Positions 34,495 through 43,570 are shown, counted from the first letter of the stretch. The stretch: DNA of 64,000 bases from Candidatus Sabulitectum sp. (GCA_023145375.1 JAGLDY010000012.1:109861-173860), one strand, 5' to 3'. Notes: generated by a model not told the origin, from the sequence alone. Numbers and translations are program-made.

Positions 34495-36215
34495 TTGTCT
34501 TCTCCTGTTACCGCCTCAGCCAAAGGCTTTACTGCTGTCAGAGCCTCTTCCGGGGTGGAGGTCGGGTTCCCGGATAACCAGTCCAGGATGTACCTGGAGC
34601 CTTTTGCTGTTATACCATTGGTGGAGCACCATACGATGGTGTCTTTGATCCTCTCTTCGCCCAGAGCTTTCATCCAGTCTTTACCAGCTCTTCTTGAACC
34701 CCTCATGCGATCAGCAAGCAGACTTGCCATTGATTTCGGTTTGAGTTCTGCGGTGTTGAGCAGATCATCGTAGAGGTCGCACAGCTCGAGGTTGAAGAGG
34801 CGGTCCATAAGATGGTCGCTTAGTCCGAGGTTCCTGTAAGAGATCCGCCTTTCCCACGGCTTTTTCGGCAGAAGTTTCTGGAGCCTCTCGAAAGTATCAG
34901 CAGGGATGGGTTGTGGGGGAAGATCAGTGTCAGGGTACATTCTATCCGCGCCTGGAAGAATACGCTCGAAATCAGTGTTGCCGCCGGGAAGAGCCTGTCT
35001 GGTCTCCGGGGGGACGCCCTGATAAGCTTCTTCAATTCTTATCTTAACTTCTTTTACTGTTGTTTCCAGATCCTCTTGTGGACCGGCAAAAACAAGAACT
35101 GCGTCGTCAGGGGAGAGGCTCATGCCAAGATTTGCTTTTAATGCCTCTGTGGCCTCAGTGAGCGTCGGGTCATACTCCAGGCAGGCAATGACCCTGACCC
35201 TGCCGCGAAGCTCATCCATGAAGGTAAGACCGGGCTGTGTTGGCCAGTTAATGAATTGCTTGAAGTTCTTGAGGATCATTGCTGCAGCTTTGTGATCTTT
35301 TGTTTCAAGTTGCCCGGGATCAAAACCCTCTCCAGCAGCCTGGACCTTTGTGAGTTCGGTGTATTCAGCTTTTATTCTATCAGCAGTGAGGTCTGAGGTT
35401 TTGAGTAAGTGGCGGAGGTCAAGGAGAGCTTTCTGTCTGTAGGCTTCTATTTTTGAGAGGTCCTCAATGTATCCTATTTTTGCAACACCTTTTATCTCAA
35501 TTCTGGTACCGCCTCTGATGGATACGTTCACATCCTGTCTTACAGAACCGATACCTCTTCTTACAAGGTGAGTGGAACGCATTGTCTCGCCAATGAGTTT
35601 AGCGGCAATGGCCATCTCAGCCGGTGTGTAGAGCTCCGGAGCTGTTACAGGCTCCACAAGGGGAATTGAAAGACGATCGGTACGGTAAACCACATGGTGG
35701 CCGATATCAGAAACTTCCCGGCAGGCATCCTCCTCCATGCTCATCTGTATAAAATTAAGCTTTCTTCCAAGAAAAGGAATTGAACCGTTCACTCCCACAA
35801 TAGCAGTCCTCTGAAATCCTGTGGGAATGGAGCCATCCAGGTATTGTTTCCTGGTAATGTGAAGCTCATCAACCAGGGACATGTTGAACATCATTGCAAG
35901 CTGAAGCGCCGTTTTTATTGCTTCTGGATTCGTCTGAAAAGGGGGAGTATCATCCATTTCATAGGTACATACAGAATCATTGTAAAGAAGGTAATGCACC
36001 TGTTTCTTTGTTTTGAACTCCATAAGAGCCGTACCGTCATACTCGCCAAATTCACTGAGGGTGGGACGCATGTGACGGAGAATTTCCTGATGATGCTCGT
36101 CATTTCTAATCCTGGTTGGGCAATGGCAGAACAGTTTTTTTGCAGTGGCAAGTTGCTGGTGGGTCTCAAGCCCCCCTCTGAAGCCCAGTTCACGCAGTTC
36201 AGTGTAATCCTGCAA
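34491..36215 (-). CDS. gatE: Glu-tRNA(Gln) amidotransferase subunit E (archaeal-type GatE)
   Basis: A 574-residue protein matching the GatE subunit of the archaeal GatDE amidotransferase, which turns Glu-tRNA(Gln) into Gln-tRNA(Gln). GatE-type features are GLETHQQL and KKLFCHCP near the start, the DGSIPTGFQRT segment, and an inserted GAD-like domain at about residues 290-420, which bacterial GatB lacks. The C-terminal helical (YqeY-like) tail contacting tRNA is present. GatD (asparaginase-like) is not within the window. Start is TTG 36215. Its ending overlaps queF. GatE is normally an archaeal protein, so horizontal origin or an ancestral bacterial branch should be considered. Confidence 0.88.
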   Translation of the reverse strand: MQDYTELRELGFRGGLETHQQLATAKKLFCHCPTRIRNDEHHQEILRHMRPTLSEFGEYDGTALMEFKTKKQVHYLLYNDSVCTYEMDDTPPFQTNPEAIKTALQLAMMFNMSLVDELHITRKQYLDGSIPTGFQRTAIVGVNGSIPFLGRKLNFIQMSMEEDACREVSDIGHHVVYRTDRLSIPLVEPVTAPELYTPAEMAIAAKLIGETMRSTHLVRRGIGSVRQDVNVSIRGGTRIEIKGVAKIGYIEDLSKIEAYRQKALLDLRHLLKTSDLTADRIKAEYTELTKVQAAGEGFDPGQLETKDHKAAAMILKNFKQFINWPTQPGLTFMDELRGRVRVIACLEYDPTLTEATEALKANLGMSLSPDDAVLVFAGPQEDLETTVKEVKIRIEEAYQGVPPETRQALPGGNTDFERILPGADRMYPDTDLPPQPIPADTFERLQKLLPKKPWERRISYRNLGLSDHLMDRLFNLELCDLYDDLLNTAELKPKSMASLLADRMRGSRRAGKDWMKALGEERIKDTIVWCSTNGITAKGSRYILDWLSGNPTSTPEEALTAVKPLAEAVTGEDK

Positions 36216-36304
36216 AGCTCGTCCTTTCCGTAAATGTTTCGGACAAAAAAATTGATGGCGGGAAAATAACGAATACAGTTCTCGGGGTAAACAACCAGCA
36301 GGTA

Positions 36305-36333
36305 TTGACCAACTGAACAGGGGAGGCTATTAT
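36305..36333 (+). promoter_or_regulatory. Strong sigma-70-type promoter for the hpf operon
   Basis: TTGACC (36305-36310), an ideal 17-nt spacer and TATTAT (36328-36333). Transcription would begin near 36340, about 97 nt before hpf. It is one of the best promoter matches in the window. Confidence 0.7.
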
Positions 36334-36344
36334 CCTATTGTGAG

Positions 36345-36416
36345 AGTGGAAGCATTACCTTACGTAACCGCTTTTCCCGTTAGTTCGGGAGGGCGGTATT
36401 TATTTTAGCTTCCGTT
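36345..36416 (+). promoter_or_regulatory. Structured 5' leader of hpf (possible attenuator)
   Basis: An inner hairpin 36367-36397 (about 12 pairs between ACCGC...CCCG and CGGG...GCGGT, one bulge) is followed by ATTTATTTT, which looks terminator-like. An outer stem pairs GGAAGC (36348-36353) with GCTTCC (36408-36413), extendable by three weaker pairs. The whole forms a closed two-level structure just ahead of the hpf ribosome site. No known riboswitch class was recognised. Confidence 0.45.
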
Positions 36417-36436
36417 TAACATGAAAGGAGCTACAT

Positions 36437-36985
36437 ATGAACGTCGAGATCAGCGCAAGACATTTTGAACTAACAGATTCCCTGAGGGAACATGTTGATG
36501 AGAAGCTGTCCATACTGGATAAATTCTACGATGGGATAGATGATGTACACGTTATTCTCGAACTATCTTCTGGTTTAAGCAGATCACATGTCCAGTTGCG
36601 GGGAGACAGACTGAGACTCGACTCCAGGGCCAAGGGACATGATATGTATTTTTCATTCGACGACTGTGTTTCTTCTCTTGAAAGACAGTTAATAAAATTT
36701 AAAGAGACACGTCACAACCACCCTCACAGAGAACTCAACGAAAGAAAACCTGTTTCAGGGGCCTGGTACATTGCCGCAGAGCCTTCCGAACTGGTCAAAC
36801 CTCTTCTTCTTGAGGATGCTGCTGAACTGAAGAAATACACCACCAATGCTGCCATGACTGAATTCGAGGTCAGCGGTACCGACGACAACCTGATATTCTT
36901 CAATACAGAAACTGACAGTTTCAGTGCCGCCTACAGAACATCAAGCGGAGCTACACAGGTGGTAGAACTTACCCGTAAGGAATAG
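36437..36985 (+). CDS. hpf: Ribosome hibernation promoting factor, long form
   Basis: A 182-residue long-form HPF, which binds the decoding centre and pairs 70S ribosomes into inactive 100S dimers. The N-terminal domain (about 1-95) has the ISARHFELTDSLREHVDEKL start and FSFDDCVSSLERQL end; the C-terminal dimerisation domain (about 120-180) has KPLLLEDAAELKK, FFNTETDSFSAAYR and QVVEL. AAAGGAG precedes the ATG. It leads an operon with hprK, ptsH and ptsI, linking ribosome hibernation and HPr-based sensing; a structured leader and a strong promoter lie upstream. Confidence 0.94.
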   Translation: MNVEISARHFELTDSLREHVDEKLSILDKFYDGIDDVHVILELSSGLSRSHVQLRGDRLRLDSRAKGHDMYFSFDDCVSSLERQLIKFKETRHNHPHRELNERKPVSGAWYIAAEPSELVKPLLLEDAAELKKYTTNAAMTEFEVSGTDDNLIFFNTETDSFSAAYRTSSGATQVVELTRKE

Positions 36986-36989
36986 ACAA

Positions 36990-37955
36990 TTGCAGGATCG
37001 CTACCCTGATCCGGAGACTTTTTCCACAGGTATTCTTTTTGAATCCCTGGGGAGGAAACTGGAGTTGGAGCCGGTTACCGATACCGGAGGATACAACCGT
37101 ATGGTCGTTTCCCCGGACATCAGTCGCCCTGGTCTGTGCCTTTCCGGTTACACATACAAGTTCATGCACGATAGAATACAGATATTCGGGGAAACCGAAA
37201 TAACCCTTCTTAAACAGCTTTCTCCGGCAGAAAGAACTGCAGCAGTTGCCAACGTTTACAGTTTCTCAGTGGTCTGTGCTATTGTTACCAAAGGACTCAC
37301 GCCTCCGGATGAACTTGTGGCAGCAGCTCTTGAATCCGGTTCCGCACTCTTTTCTTCTCCCCAGGATACCACTCCGCTCATTCATGACCTGACACACTAT
37401 CTCGGTGAGGTTTTTGCCCCGCATGTTTCCCTCCACGGAACACTTGTGGACATCTACGGAGAGGGAGTCCTTGTTATGGGCAGAAGTGCTATCGGGAAAA
37501 GCGAAGCCGTCCTTGGTCTTGTGGAGAGGGGTCATCGACTTGTAGCTGATGACCTTGTGCGGGTAAGAAGGGCAGGAAACCGGCTAATCGGTACCGGAGA
37601 CGCCCTGATCGGCTTCCATATGGAAATAAGGGGGATCGGGTTTGTCAGCATAGCAGAGCTGTTCGGAGTGGGCGCAACAAAGGAAATGCAGTCAGTGGAC
37701 CTGGTTGTAAGACTTCTGGATGCTGATCTTACGGATGAAACTGATAGATCCGGACTTGAAGAAAATTTGATGGCCGTTCTGGGAGTTGACATTCCGCTGG
37801 TGGAGATACCTGTTCTACCTGGGAGGAATATCACACTTCTTCTGGAAGTGGCGGCAATGATGAACATCCAGGCAAAGGATACCGGATGTACTTCTGCAGA
37901 GAGACTGAACAGAAAACTGATAGCTCGAATGGGCAGAAAAAGACTGAGAGATTAA
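36990..37955 (+). CDS. hprK: HPr kinase/phosphorylase
   Basis: A 321-residue HprK, the enzyme that phosphorylates Ser46 of HPr and removes that phosphate. The N-terminal domain is followed by the P-loop GRSAIGKSE at about residues 164-172, where the third conserved glycine of the usual GxSGxGKS is alanine, and by LVADDLVRV and the EIRGIGFVSI signature. This operon also encodes HPr with its Ser46, so the pair is likely active. TTG 36990 is the start, with AAGGA upstream. Four nt separate it from hpf and one nt from ptsH. Regulation of carbon use or adhesion via HPr-Ser-P is inferred. Confidence 0.93.
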   Translation: MQDRYPDPETFSTGILFESLGRKLELEPVTDTGGYNRMVVSPDISRPGLCLSGYTYKFMHDRIQIFGETEITLLKQLSPAERTAAVANVYSFSVVCAIVTKGLTPPDELVAAALESGSALFSSPQDTTPLIHDLTHYLGEVFAPHVSLHGTLVDIYGEGVLVMGRSAIGKSEAVLGLVERGHRLVADDLVRVRRAGNRLIGTGDALIGFHMEIRGIGFVSIAELFGVGATKEMQSVDLVVRLLDADLTDETDRSGLEENLMAVLGVDIPLVEIPVLPGRNITLLLEVAAMMNIQAKDTGCTSAERLNRKLIARMGRKRLRD

Positions 37956-37956
37956 A

Positions 37957-38229
37957 ATGGTAGAACTAGTGGTAACTGTTCCCAACAAACTGGGCATTCA
38001 TGCCCGGCCGGCTGCAATGATAGTAAGGGCGGCAGTGGAATTCGACTCTGAAATATGGTTGGAAAGCCCTGCTGACAAGGTCAATGCTAAGAGTATTATG
38101 GGAGTTATGACCCTTGCAGCCTCCGGAGGAACTTCTGTAACTGTTTCAGCTGCAGGTGATGACGAGACCACGGCTGTTGAAGCAGTAGCTGATGTCATTA
38201 AAAGCGGCTTCGGGGAAGAGATGATCTGA
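37957..38229 (+). CDS. ptsH: Phosphocarrier protein HPr
   Basis: A 90-residue HPr with both regulatory sites: H15 in GIHARPA, the phosphate carrier site filled by enzyme I, and S46 in KSIMGVM, the HprK target. The fold core (VTVSAAGDDET...AVADVIKSGF) is complete. It overlaps ptsI by TGATG. No EIIA, EIIB or EIIC gene is within the window, so this HPr may serve regulation more than sugar import, as in other deeply branching bacteria. Confidence 0.97.
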   Translation: MVELVVTVPNKLGIHARPAAMIVRAAVEFDSEIWLESPADKVNAKSIMGVMTLAASGGTSVTVSAAGDDETTAVEAVADVIKSGFGEEMI

Positions 38230-39989
38230 TGTTGTTCAAGGGAATACCGGCTTCACATGGAATAGCCATCGGCCCGGCTTTCCTGCTTAAAGTCGAGGAA
38301 CTCAGGCACGCAAGAAGAACACTGGATTCTGACCACGAAGCAGAACTGGAAGTGCTTAGATTCCAGAAAGCCATTTCTGATGTCAGACATGATCTGGAGA
38401 ACATAGCTGACTCTATGGGTAATGTAGTAGAGGGCAGACAGATCCTTGAATTCCTCCTGTTACTGCTTCAGGACCCCACCATCAATAAAGAGGTGGAAAG
38501 CAGGATTCGCTGCGGGCTTGTCAATGCAGAATATGCGGTAAGCACCGCTCTGCGCGGTGTCATGGATAAATTCGAGGTCATGGCGGACCCATACATTCGC
38601 GAAAGAGTGGCTGATGTAAGGGATGTGGGCCGACGAGTTATTGAGAAACTCATTGGTACTGAGAAAGAAGCGCTGAAAAATCTTGACCAGCCGGCAGTTC
38701 TTGTTGCCAAAGACCTCGACCCATCGGAAACCGCAGGTCTTAAACCCGGTCAGGTTCTGGCATTTGTCACCGACATGGGTGGCAGAACTTCACACACTAC
38801 AATTCTTGCAAGGAGTCTCGGCATCCCCGCAGTGGTTGGATTGCAGAAGATAACTGCAGAGATCAACCCCCGTGATATACTTATAGTGGATGGAATACAC
38901 GGCCATGTAATAGTTAACCCCACGAAAAAAGAGCTGAAGTACTACCGTAATGTAAGAAACAGATTCTTTGAAGCAGAAGATCTTATACAGAGAAACAACC
39001 CGGGACCTGCTGTCACAGAAGATGGTGTAGAGTTTGAACTTGCAGCAAATATTGAACTGCCCCACGAGGTGGAACTGGTAAATAAACTTGAGGCAGACGG
39101 GATCGGCCTTTTTAGAACCGAATTTCTCCGACTTGTGCAGGAGAAAGGCGAGAACGAGAAAGATCACTATGAGATCTACAACAAGGTCGCCGTTCAAATG
39201 TTGCCCAAACCGGTGATCATCCGAACATACGATATGGGTGGAGATAAGTTCAGAACCGGGCTTGACACAGATGATGAAGCAAACCCGTTCCTTGGATACA
39301 GAGCTGTAAGAATAGGTTTGGACAGGCCAGAGGAGTTTTCAATACAACTTCGAGCCATTCTTCGAGCTTCTGTGCACGGCAATATCAAGCTGATGTTTCC
39401 AATGGTAACTCATATTGAACAATTGCGCAGACTTTTAGACCTTCTGGACCTTGTTAAGAATGATCTGAGATCCAGGGGAGTGCCTTTCAATGAAGAAATG
39501 CAAGTAGGTATAATGGTGGAGACTCCTGCAACCGTCATCGTCCTTGACCTGATCCTTCCATACGTTGATTTTGTTTCCATAGGAACCAATGACCTTACAC
39601 AGTATACACTTGCTGTGGACAGGGGGAACCCGAAGGTGGCTGATCTGTACGATTCCTTCCACCCCGCCGTGCTGAGGCAGATAGATACAATTGTAAAGCT
39701 CTGTCATTCCAGAGACAAATGGGTTGGCATCTGCGGATCAATGGCAGGCGACCCGCTGGCTGTTCCGCTTCTTATCGGATTTGGTGTTAACGAGTTGAGC
39801 GTTGCTCCAACGCTGATCCCGGATGTAAAAAAAATGATCGGTGTGGTTACTACCACCGCCGCCCGCGAAATGGCAGTAAAGTCTCTTTCAATCGAGACAG
39901 GCCTCAGGGTGAGAGCCCTTGTACACTCTTATGTTGTGGGTAAATATCCGGAGATCCTTCTGGATGAGAACGACTGGAGGCTTACATAA
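38229..39989 (+). CDS. ptsI: Phosphoenolpyruvate-protein phosphotransferase (PTS enzyme I)
   Basis: A 586-residue enzyme I. The HPr-binding N domain, phosphohistidine H189 in GGRTSHTTILARS, and the TIM-barrel C domain (GIGLFRTEF, GTNDLTQYTLAVDR, GICGSMAG) with the PEP site are all recognisable. It moves phosphate from PEP to HPr. It sits in an operon after hpf, hprK and ptsH, and nothing resembling a sugar permease follows. The next gene is a sugar nucleotidyltransferase starting right after its stop. Confidence 0.97.
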   Translation: MLFKGIPASHGIAIGPAFLLKVEELRHARRTLDSDHEAELEVLRFQKAISDVRHDLENIADSMGNVVEGRQILEFLLLLLQDPTINKEVESRIRCGLVNAEYAVSTALRGVMDKFEVMADPYIRERVADVRDVGRRVIEKLIGTEKEALKNLDQPAVLVAKDLDPSETAGLKPGQVLAFVTDMGGRTSHTTILARSLGIPAVVGLQKITAEINPRDILIVDGIHGHVIVNPTKKELKYYRNVRNRFFEAEDLIQRNNPGPAVTEDGVEFELAANIELPHEVELVNKLEADGIGLFRTEFLRLVQEKGENEKDHYEIYNKVAVQMLPKPVIIRTYDMGGDKFRTGLDTDDEANPFLGYRAVRIGLDRPEEFSIQLRAILRASVHGNIKLMFPMVTHIEQLRRLLDLLDLVKNDLRSRGVPFNEEMQVGIMVETPATVIVLDLILPYVDFVSIGTNDLTQYTLAVDRGNPKVADLYDSFHPAVLRQIDTIVKLCHSRDKWVGICGSMAGDPLAVPLLIGFGVNELSVAPTLIPDVKKMIGVVTTTAAREMAVKSLSIETGLRVRALVHSYVVGKYPEILLDENDWRLT

Positions 39990-40970
39990 ATGCACTGTAT
40001 CATACCTGCTGCAGGCAAGGGAACCAGAATGAGACCACTCACATGGTCAATTCCCAAGCCACTGATCCCCGTTGCCGGTCGTCCCATGCTCGCCCATGTG
40101 GTGGATTCCCTCCTTGAAGCGGAAGTAGATCACATAACTCTGATAGTGGGTTACCTTGGAGATGATATTGTATCCTGGGCCAGGAAAGCGTATCCACACA
40201 TCAAGGTTGATTTTGCTCTGCAGGAGAAAGCAGACGGCCTTGCCTCAGCTGTGCTTCTTGCTGAACAGTTCGTAGACGATGGCCCATCAATGATCGTTCT
40301 TGGAGATACTCTTTTTTCAGCGGATCTCTCTGTACTCAAAGGGGAGACCAGGAACATGATAGTAACAGCCCCGGTAGATGATCCTTCCAGGTTCGGCGTT
40401 GTCATCATGGATGGCAGCAGCGTGGTAGAACTCGTGGAGAAACCTGCCGAGTTCATCAGCAACCTTGCCATTGTTGGTGTCTACTATTTCGCCTCCGGAA
40501 GCAAACTTATGAAGTACTGCAGAGAATTAATGGATAGAGATTTAAAGACCAGGGGCGAGTACCAGTTAACGGATGCCATGCAGCTTATGCTTCAAAATGG
40601 AGAGCCCTTCGGGATACTCGATATTGACGGATGGTACGATTGCGGAAAACCAGAAACTCTTCTTGAGACCAACAGAGCACTTCTTGAAAGCAACGGAGGT
40701 TCCGGTACACCTGTACTTGAGAATTCACAGGTGATAGAACCCTGTTTTTTCGGCGCAGGTACTGTTATCAAAAACTCTGTGGTAGGCCCGTGGTTTTCCG
40801 GTGGAGCAGGTGTTCTTATAGAAAACTCAAGGATCACAAACACTATAGCCGGAGCTGATTCAGAGTTCCTTGATGTGATATTGACTAAGACAGTTACCGG
40901 AGAGAGATCAAAGGTTCAGGGGTCTCCATCACAACTATTCACAGGCGACGATTCTGTTGCGGAGATATGA
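39990..40970 (+). CDS. Sugar-phosphate nucleotidyltransferase (RmlA/GlmU-like)
   Basis: A 326-residue nucleotidyltransferase. The N-terminal half has AAGKGTRMRPLTWSIPKPLIPVAGRPML, the sugar-nucleotide pyrophosphorylase start with signature RxxPLT...PKPL, DTLFSADL and a GVYYF core. The C-terminal part (about 235-310) holds a short left-handed-helix-like segment with repeated GAGTVIKNSVVG and VLIENSRI phrases. It makes an activated sugar such as dTDP-glucose or UDP-sugar, feeding the two GT4 genes just after it. Substrate cannot be named. GGAGG precedes the ATG. Confidence 0.85.
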   Translation: MHCIIPAAGKGTRMRPLTWSIPKPLIPVAGRPMLAHVVDSLLEAEVDHITLIVGYLGDDIVSWARKAYPHIKVDFALQEKADGLASAVLLAEQFVDDGPSMIVLGDTLFSADLSVLKGETRNMIVTAPVDDPSRFGVVIMDGSSVVELVEKPAEFISNLAIVGVYYFASGSKLMKYCRELMDRDLKTRGEYQLTDAMQLMLQNGEPFGILDIDGWYDCGKPETLLETNRALLESNGGSGTPVLENSQVIEPCFFGAGTVIKNSVVGPWFSGGAGVLIENSRITNTIAGADSEFLDVILTKTVTGERSKVQGSPSQLFTGDDSVAEI

Positions 40971-41979
40971 CAGACGAATAGCTCTGTACGCGTCATCCTC
41001 CGCCAACAGGGGAGGAACAGGTGTTTACACAAGAAGATTGATCAACGGCTTCAGAGAAGCAGGGATAACTTCCGTTATTCCTTTTTCGTCTGACTGCTCG
41101 AATGTAGCTGAGAAACTGATCTCTGAACACTTTACGATACCACGCCTGGTGAAAAGAGGGGGATTTGACCTCCTTCACCTGCCTGCTTTCGGTGGAAAGC
41201 CCCCAAAAGGGATCTCTTATGCCGTAACCGTTCATGACATGGCCTTTATGGCACGCAGAGACTGGTTCCCACCACTCAGATCCCTCTATTACAGGCTTCA
41301 TTTCCCCAGGGTGGCTGGCGGTGCGGCTGTGATAATAGCAGATAGTGACTTCACTGTCTCAGAGATCAGAAAATACCTTGATCTTCCTGCGTACAGGGTA
41401 TATCTGTCGGCTCCTGAAAATAATTCGGACGATACTCTTTTTAGAAGGACATACGGCGTAGATGGTAAGTACATTCTTTCCACCAGCACCATAGAGCCCA
41501 GGAAAAATACCGGTTCTCTCTTAAAGGCCTGGCCTTTGATAAAAAGGGAACATCCCGATATGACCCTTGTTGTGGCAGGAAGATGGGGCTGGGGACAGAA
41601 AGAAACAAAGCACGCTCTTGTGAATACACCAGGTGTAAAATGGGTGGGTTCAATCCCTGACGATCAACTAATGAGTGCTTTCGCCGGAACCCTTTTACTG
41701 GTCTATCCCTCCCTCTACGAGGGTTTTGGTCTTCCTCCACTGGAATCAGCAGCTTCAGGTGTTCCTTTTGTGATCGGGCCTTCAGAGGCTCTGTATGAGG
41801 TATTTGGGTCTGTTGCGGCTGCAATTACAGGAGAGACTCCGGACTCCATCGCCGGTGCGGTTCTTAATGCTCTGAAAACACCTTTCGACCCCGGTGATCT
41901 TCGAAAATTTGCCAGGGAGTTCAAAGACACTACAATGGCAGAGAACACATACGCCGCCTACGGAAGAGCATTCTCATGA
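40957..41979 (+). CDS. Glycosyltransferase family 4
   Basis: A 340-residue GT4 with SSANRGGTGVYTRRLI at the N terminus, ILSTSTIEPRKNT opening the donor domain, and YPSLYEGFGLPPLESAASGVPFV as the EX7E-bearing signature. It begins at TTG 40957, overlapping the preceding nucleotidyltransferase by 14 nt, the only start-like codon before the conserved N terminus. The next gene follows with an ATGA overlap. Likely works on the same surface glycan as its neighbours. Confidence 0.82.
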   Translation: MRRYDRRIALYASSSANRGGTGVYTRRLINGFREAGITSVIPFSSDCSNVAEKLISEHFTIPRLVKRGGFDLLHLPAFGGKPPKGISYAVTVHDMAFMARRDWFPPLRSLYYRLHFPRVAGGAAVIIADSDFTVSEIRKYLDLPAYRVYLSAPENNSDDTLFRRTYGVDGKYILSTSTIEPRKNTGSLLKAWPLIKREHPDMTLVVAGRWGWGQKETKHALVNTPGVKWVGSIPDDQLMSAFAGTLLLVYPSLYEGFGLPPLESAASGVPFVIGPSEALYEVFGSVAAAITGETPDSIAGAVLNALKTPFDPGDLRKFAREFKDTTMAENTYAAYGRAFS

Positions 41980-43049
41980 AGATACTTCAGGTCTATAAGG
42001 ATGTATTTCCCGAGGTTGCAGGTGGGATAGAAAGGTACATTCACGATCTCTCTCTGTTTCTGAAGAAAAGAGGACATACCGTAAAGATCCTGGTTGCAGG
42101 GGGTGGTAGAAGAACGATCGAGGGGATTGAGATCACAGGCTTATGGTCTCCTATGAGAATACTGTCAAACCCGGTAGCCCCGGGCTACACAAGAGCTCTT
42201 TCAGATACAGATGCAGATGTTATCCATTTTCACCTGCCTCTCCCGGCAGCTGTCATTGGATGGGAACTGGTAAGGAAGAGCAAAAGAAAACCGTACATAG
42301 TTACATACCACAGCGATATAGTCCGTCAGGCTTTCCTGCTGCCGATCTACGGACCAATCCTCCGGAGGTTCCTCAGAGGCGCAGAGAAAGTCATTACCAC
42401 TTCGGAGAACTACAGGAGAACCTCAACTTATCTGAAGGATTTGGAAAACTCAGAGATAATTCCCATCGGGGTAGACCTGGAACAATTCAAACCTGACAGC
42501 GACACAGGCAAAGACTACTATCTTTTTGTGGGAAGATTCAGGAGATACAAAGGCATATTTGTTCTACTCGACGCCTGGAAAAAGATGTCAGACCCGCCCC
42601 GGCTGATACTGGCAGGAGGAGGAGGTCTCATTCATAAGATCAGAGAATTTGTCGAAACGAATGAACTTCCTGTAACTGTAAAATCAGATATCACTGACAA
42701 CGAGTTGATCAAGCTCTACCAGGGAGCCAGAGCCCTTATTCTCCCTTCTATTCAGCGGAGTGAGGCATTCGGTATGGTTCAGGTTGAGGCCATGGCCTGC
42801 GGAACCGCCCTTATCAGCAGTAACCTGCCAACAGGGGTTTCCTGGGTGAATCAGAAGGATGAGACTGGTCTTCTTTTTCCCCCTGGCGATTCAGCATCTC
42901 TATGCGGCGTTGTGACCCGGATGGAGGAATCACCTGGTATCAGAAAAGAAATGAGCCTCAATGCCCGGAAAAGAGCCACTGATGTATTCAACAGTGAAGC
43001 ATTGTTTGAGAGGGTTGAGAAATGCCTGATAGGGGTGGAAAAGACCTGA
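41976..43049 (+). CDS. Glycosyltransferase family 4 (mannosyltransferase-like)
   Basis: A 357-residue GT4: VFPEVAGGIERYIHDLS near the N terminus, HSDIVRQAFLLPIYGPILRRFL in the acceptor domain, VGRFRRYKGIFVLLDAW, and SIQRSEAFGMVQVEAMACGTALI with the EX7E glutamates. This pattern fits mannosyl or related transferases for surface polysaccharide. It is joined to the previous GT4 by an ATGA overlap, and its end overlaps the next gene by 28 nt. Confidence 0.85.
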   Translation: MKILQVYKDVFPEVAGGIERYIHDLSLFLKKRGHTVKILVAGGGRRTIEGIEITGLWSPMRILSNPVAPGYTRALSDTDADVIHFHLPLPAAVIGWELVRKSKRKPYIVTYHSDIVRQAFLLPIYGPILRRFLRGAEKVITTSENYRRTSTYLKDLENSEIIPIGVDLEQFKPDSDTGKDYYLFVGRFRRYKGIFVLLDAWKKMSDPPRLILAGGGGLIHKIREFVETNELPVTVKSDITDNELIKLYQGARALILPSIQRSEAFGMVQVEAMACGTALISSNLPTGVSWVNQKDETGLLFPPGDSASLCGVVTRMEESPGIRKEMSLNARKRATDVFNSEALFERVEKCLIGVEKT

Positions 43050-43540
43050 CGGTGCTGATCTTAATGGCGACTGCCCTGGGAGTAATAGACAGCTTTATTC
43101 CAAGACCGTTACCGTTCATGAAGATAGGGCTTGCCAATGTGGCTGCAGTAATTGCCGTGGTTCGGTACGGATTCCTTAAAACTCTGGAGCTGAATCTTTT
43201 AAGGGCTTTTGCTGTCGCGCTGATAACCGGGTTGCTTGCTACGCCCTCATTTCTTCTCTCTGTCGCAGGAGCCGTTGCAAGTGCTGTGGTAATGGGAGGG
43301 TTGAGAAAAGTGCTTTCTGGAAAATTATCAATTACAGGGTTGTCTGTTGCAGGGGCGGTGGCATCACTGTGGACACAGCTTCTTTTAGCGACTCTTATCC
43401 TCGCGGGACTTCCCCTTCAAAATATTGTATTGTTCCTTACTCTATGGGGAGTGATCTCCGGCGGAGCAGTTGGCCTGCTGGCGCAAAAGACGGTGAACCG
43501 GAGCTTTAATATTGGAGTATTGCGCAAAGCTGAGGGTTAA
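43022..43540 (+). CDS. Gx-family membrane protein (heptaprenyl diphosphate synthase component I-like)
   Basis: A 172-residue protein with about five membrane helices (about residues 10-160), matching PF07456, labelled heptaprenyl-diphosphate-synthase component I or Gx transporter. It has the family segments IDSFIPRPLPFMKIGLAN and KVLSGKLSITGLSVAGAVA. The family is placed with ECF-type substrate-binding proteins, so vitamin or precursor uptake is possible, but the label remains debated. It starts within the preceding GT4 gene and is the last gene of the ptsI-glycosyltransferase run. Confidence 0.75.
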   Translation: MPDRGGKDLTVLILMATALGVIDSFIPRPLPFMKIGLANVAAVIAVVRYGFLKTLELNLLRAFAVALITGLLATPSFLLSVAGAVASAVVMGGLRKVLSGKLSITGLSVAGAVASLWTQLLLATLILAGLPLQNIVLFLTLWGVISGGAVGLLAQKTVNRSFNIGVLRKAEG

Positions 43541-43570
43541 ATTAAGATACAGTGGTAGAAAGGAAGACCA

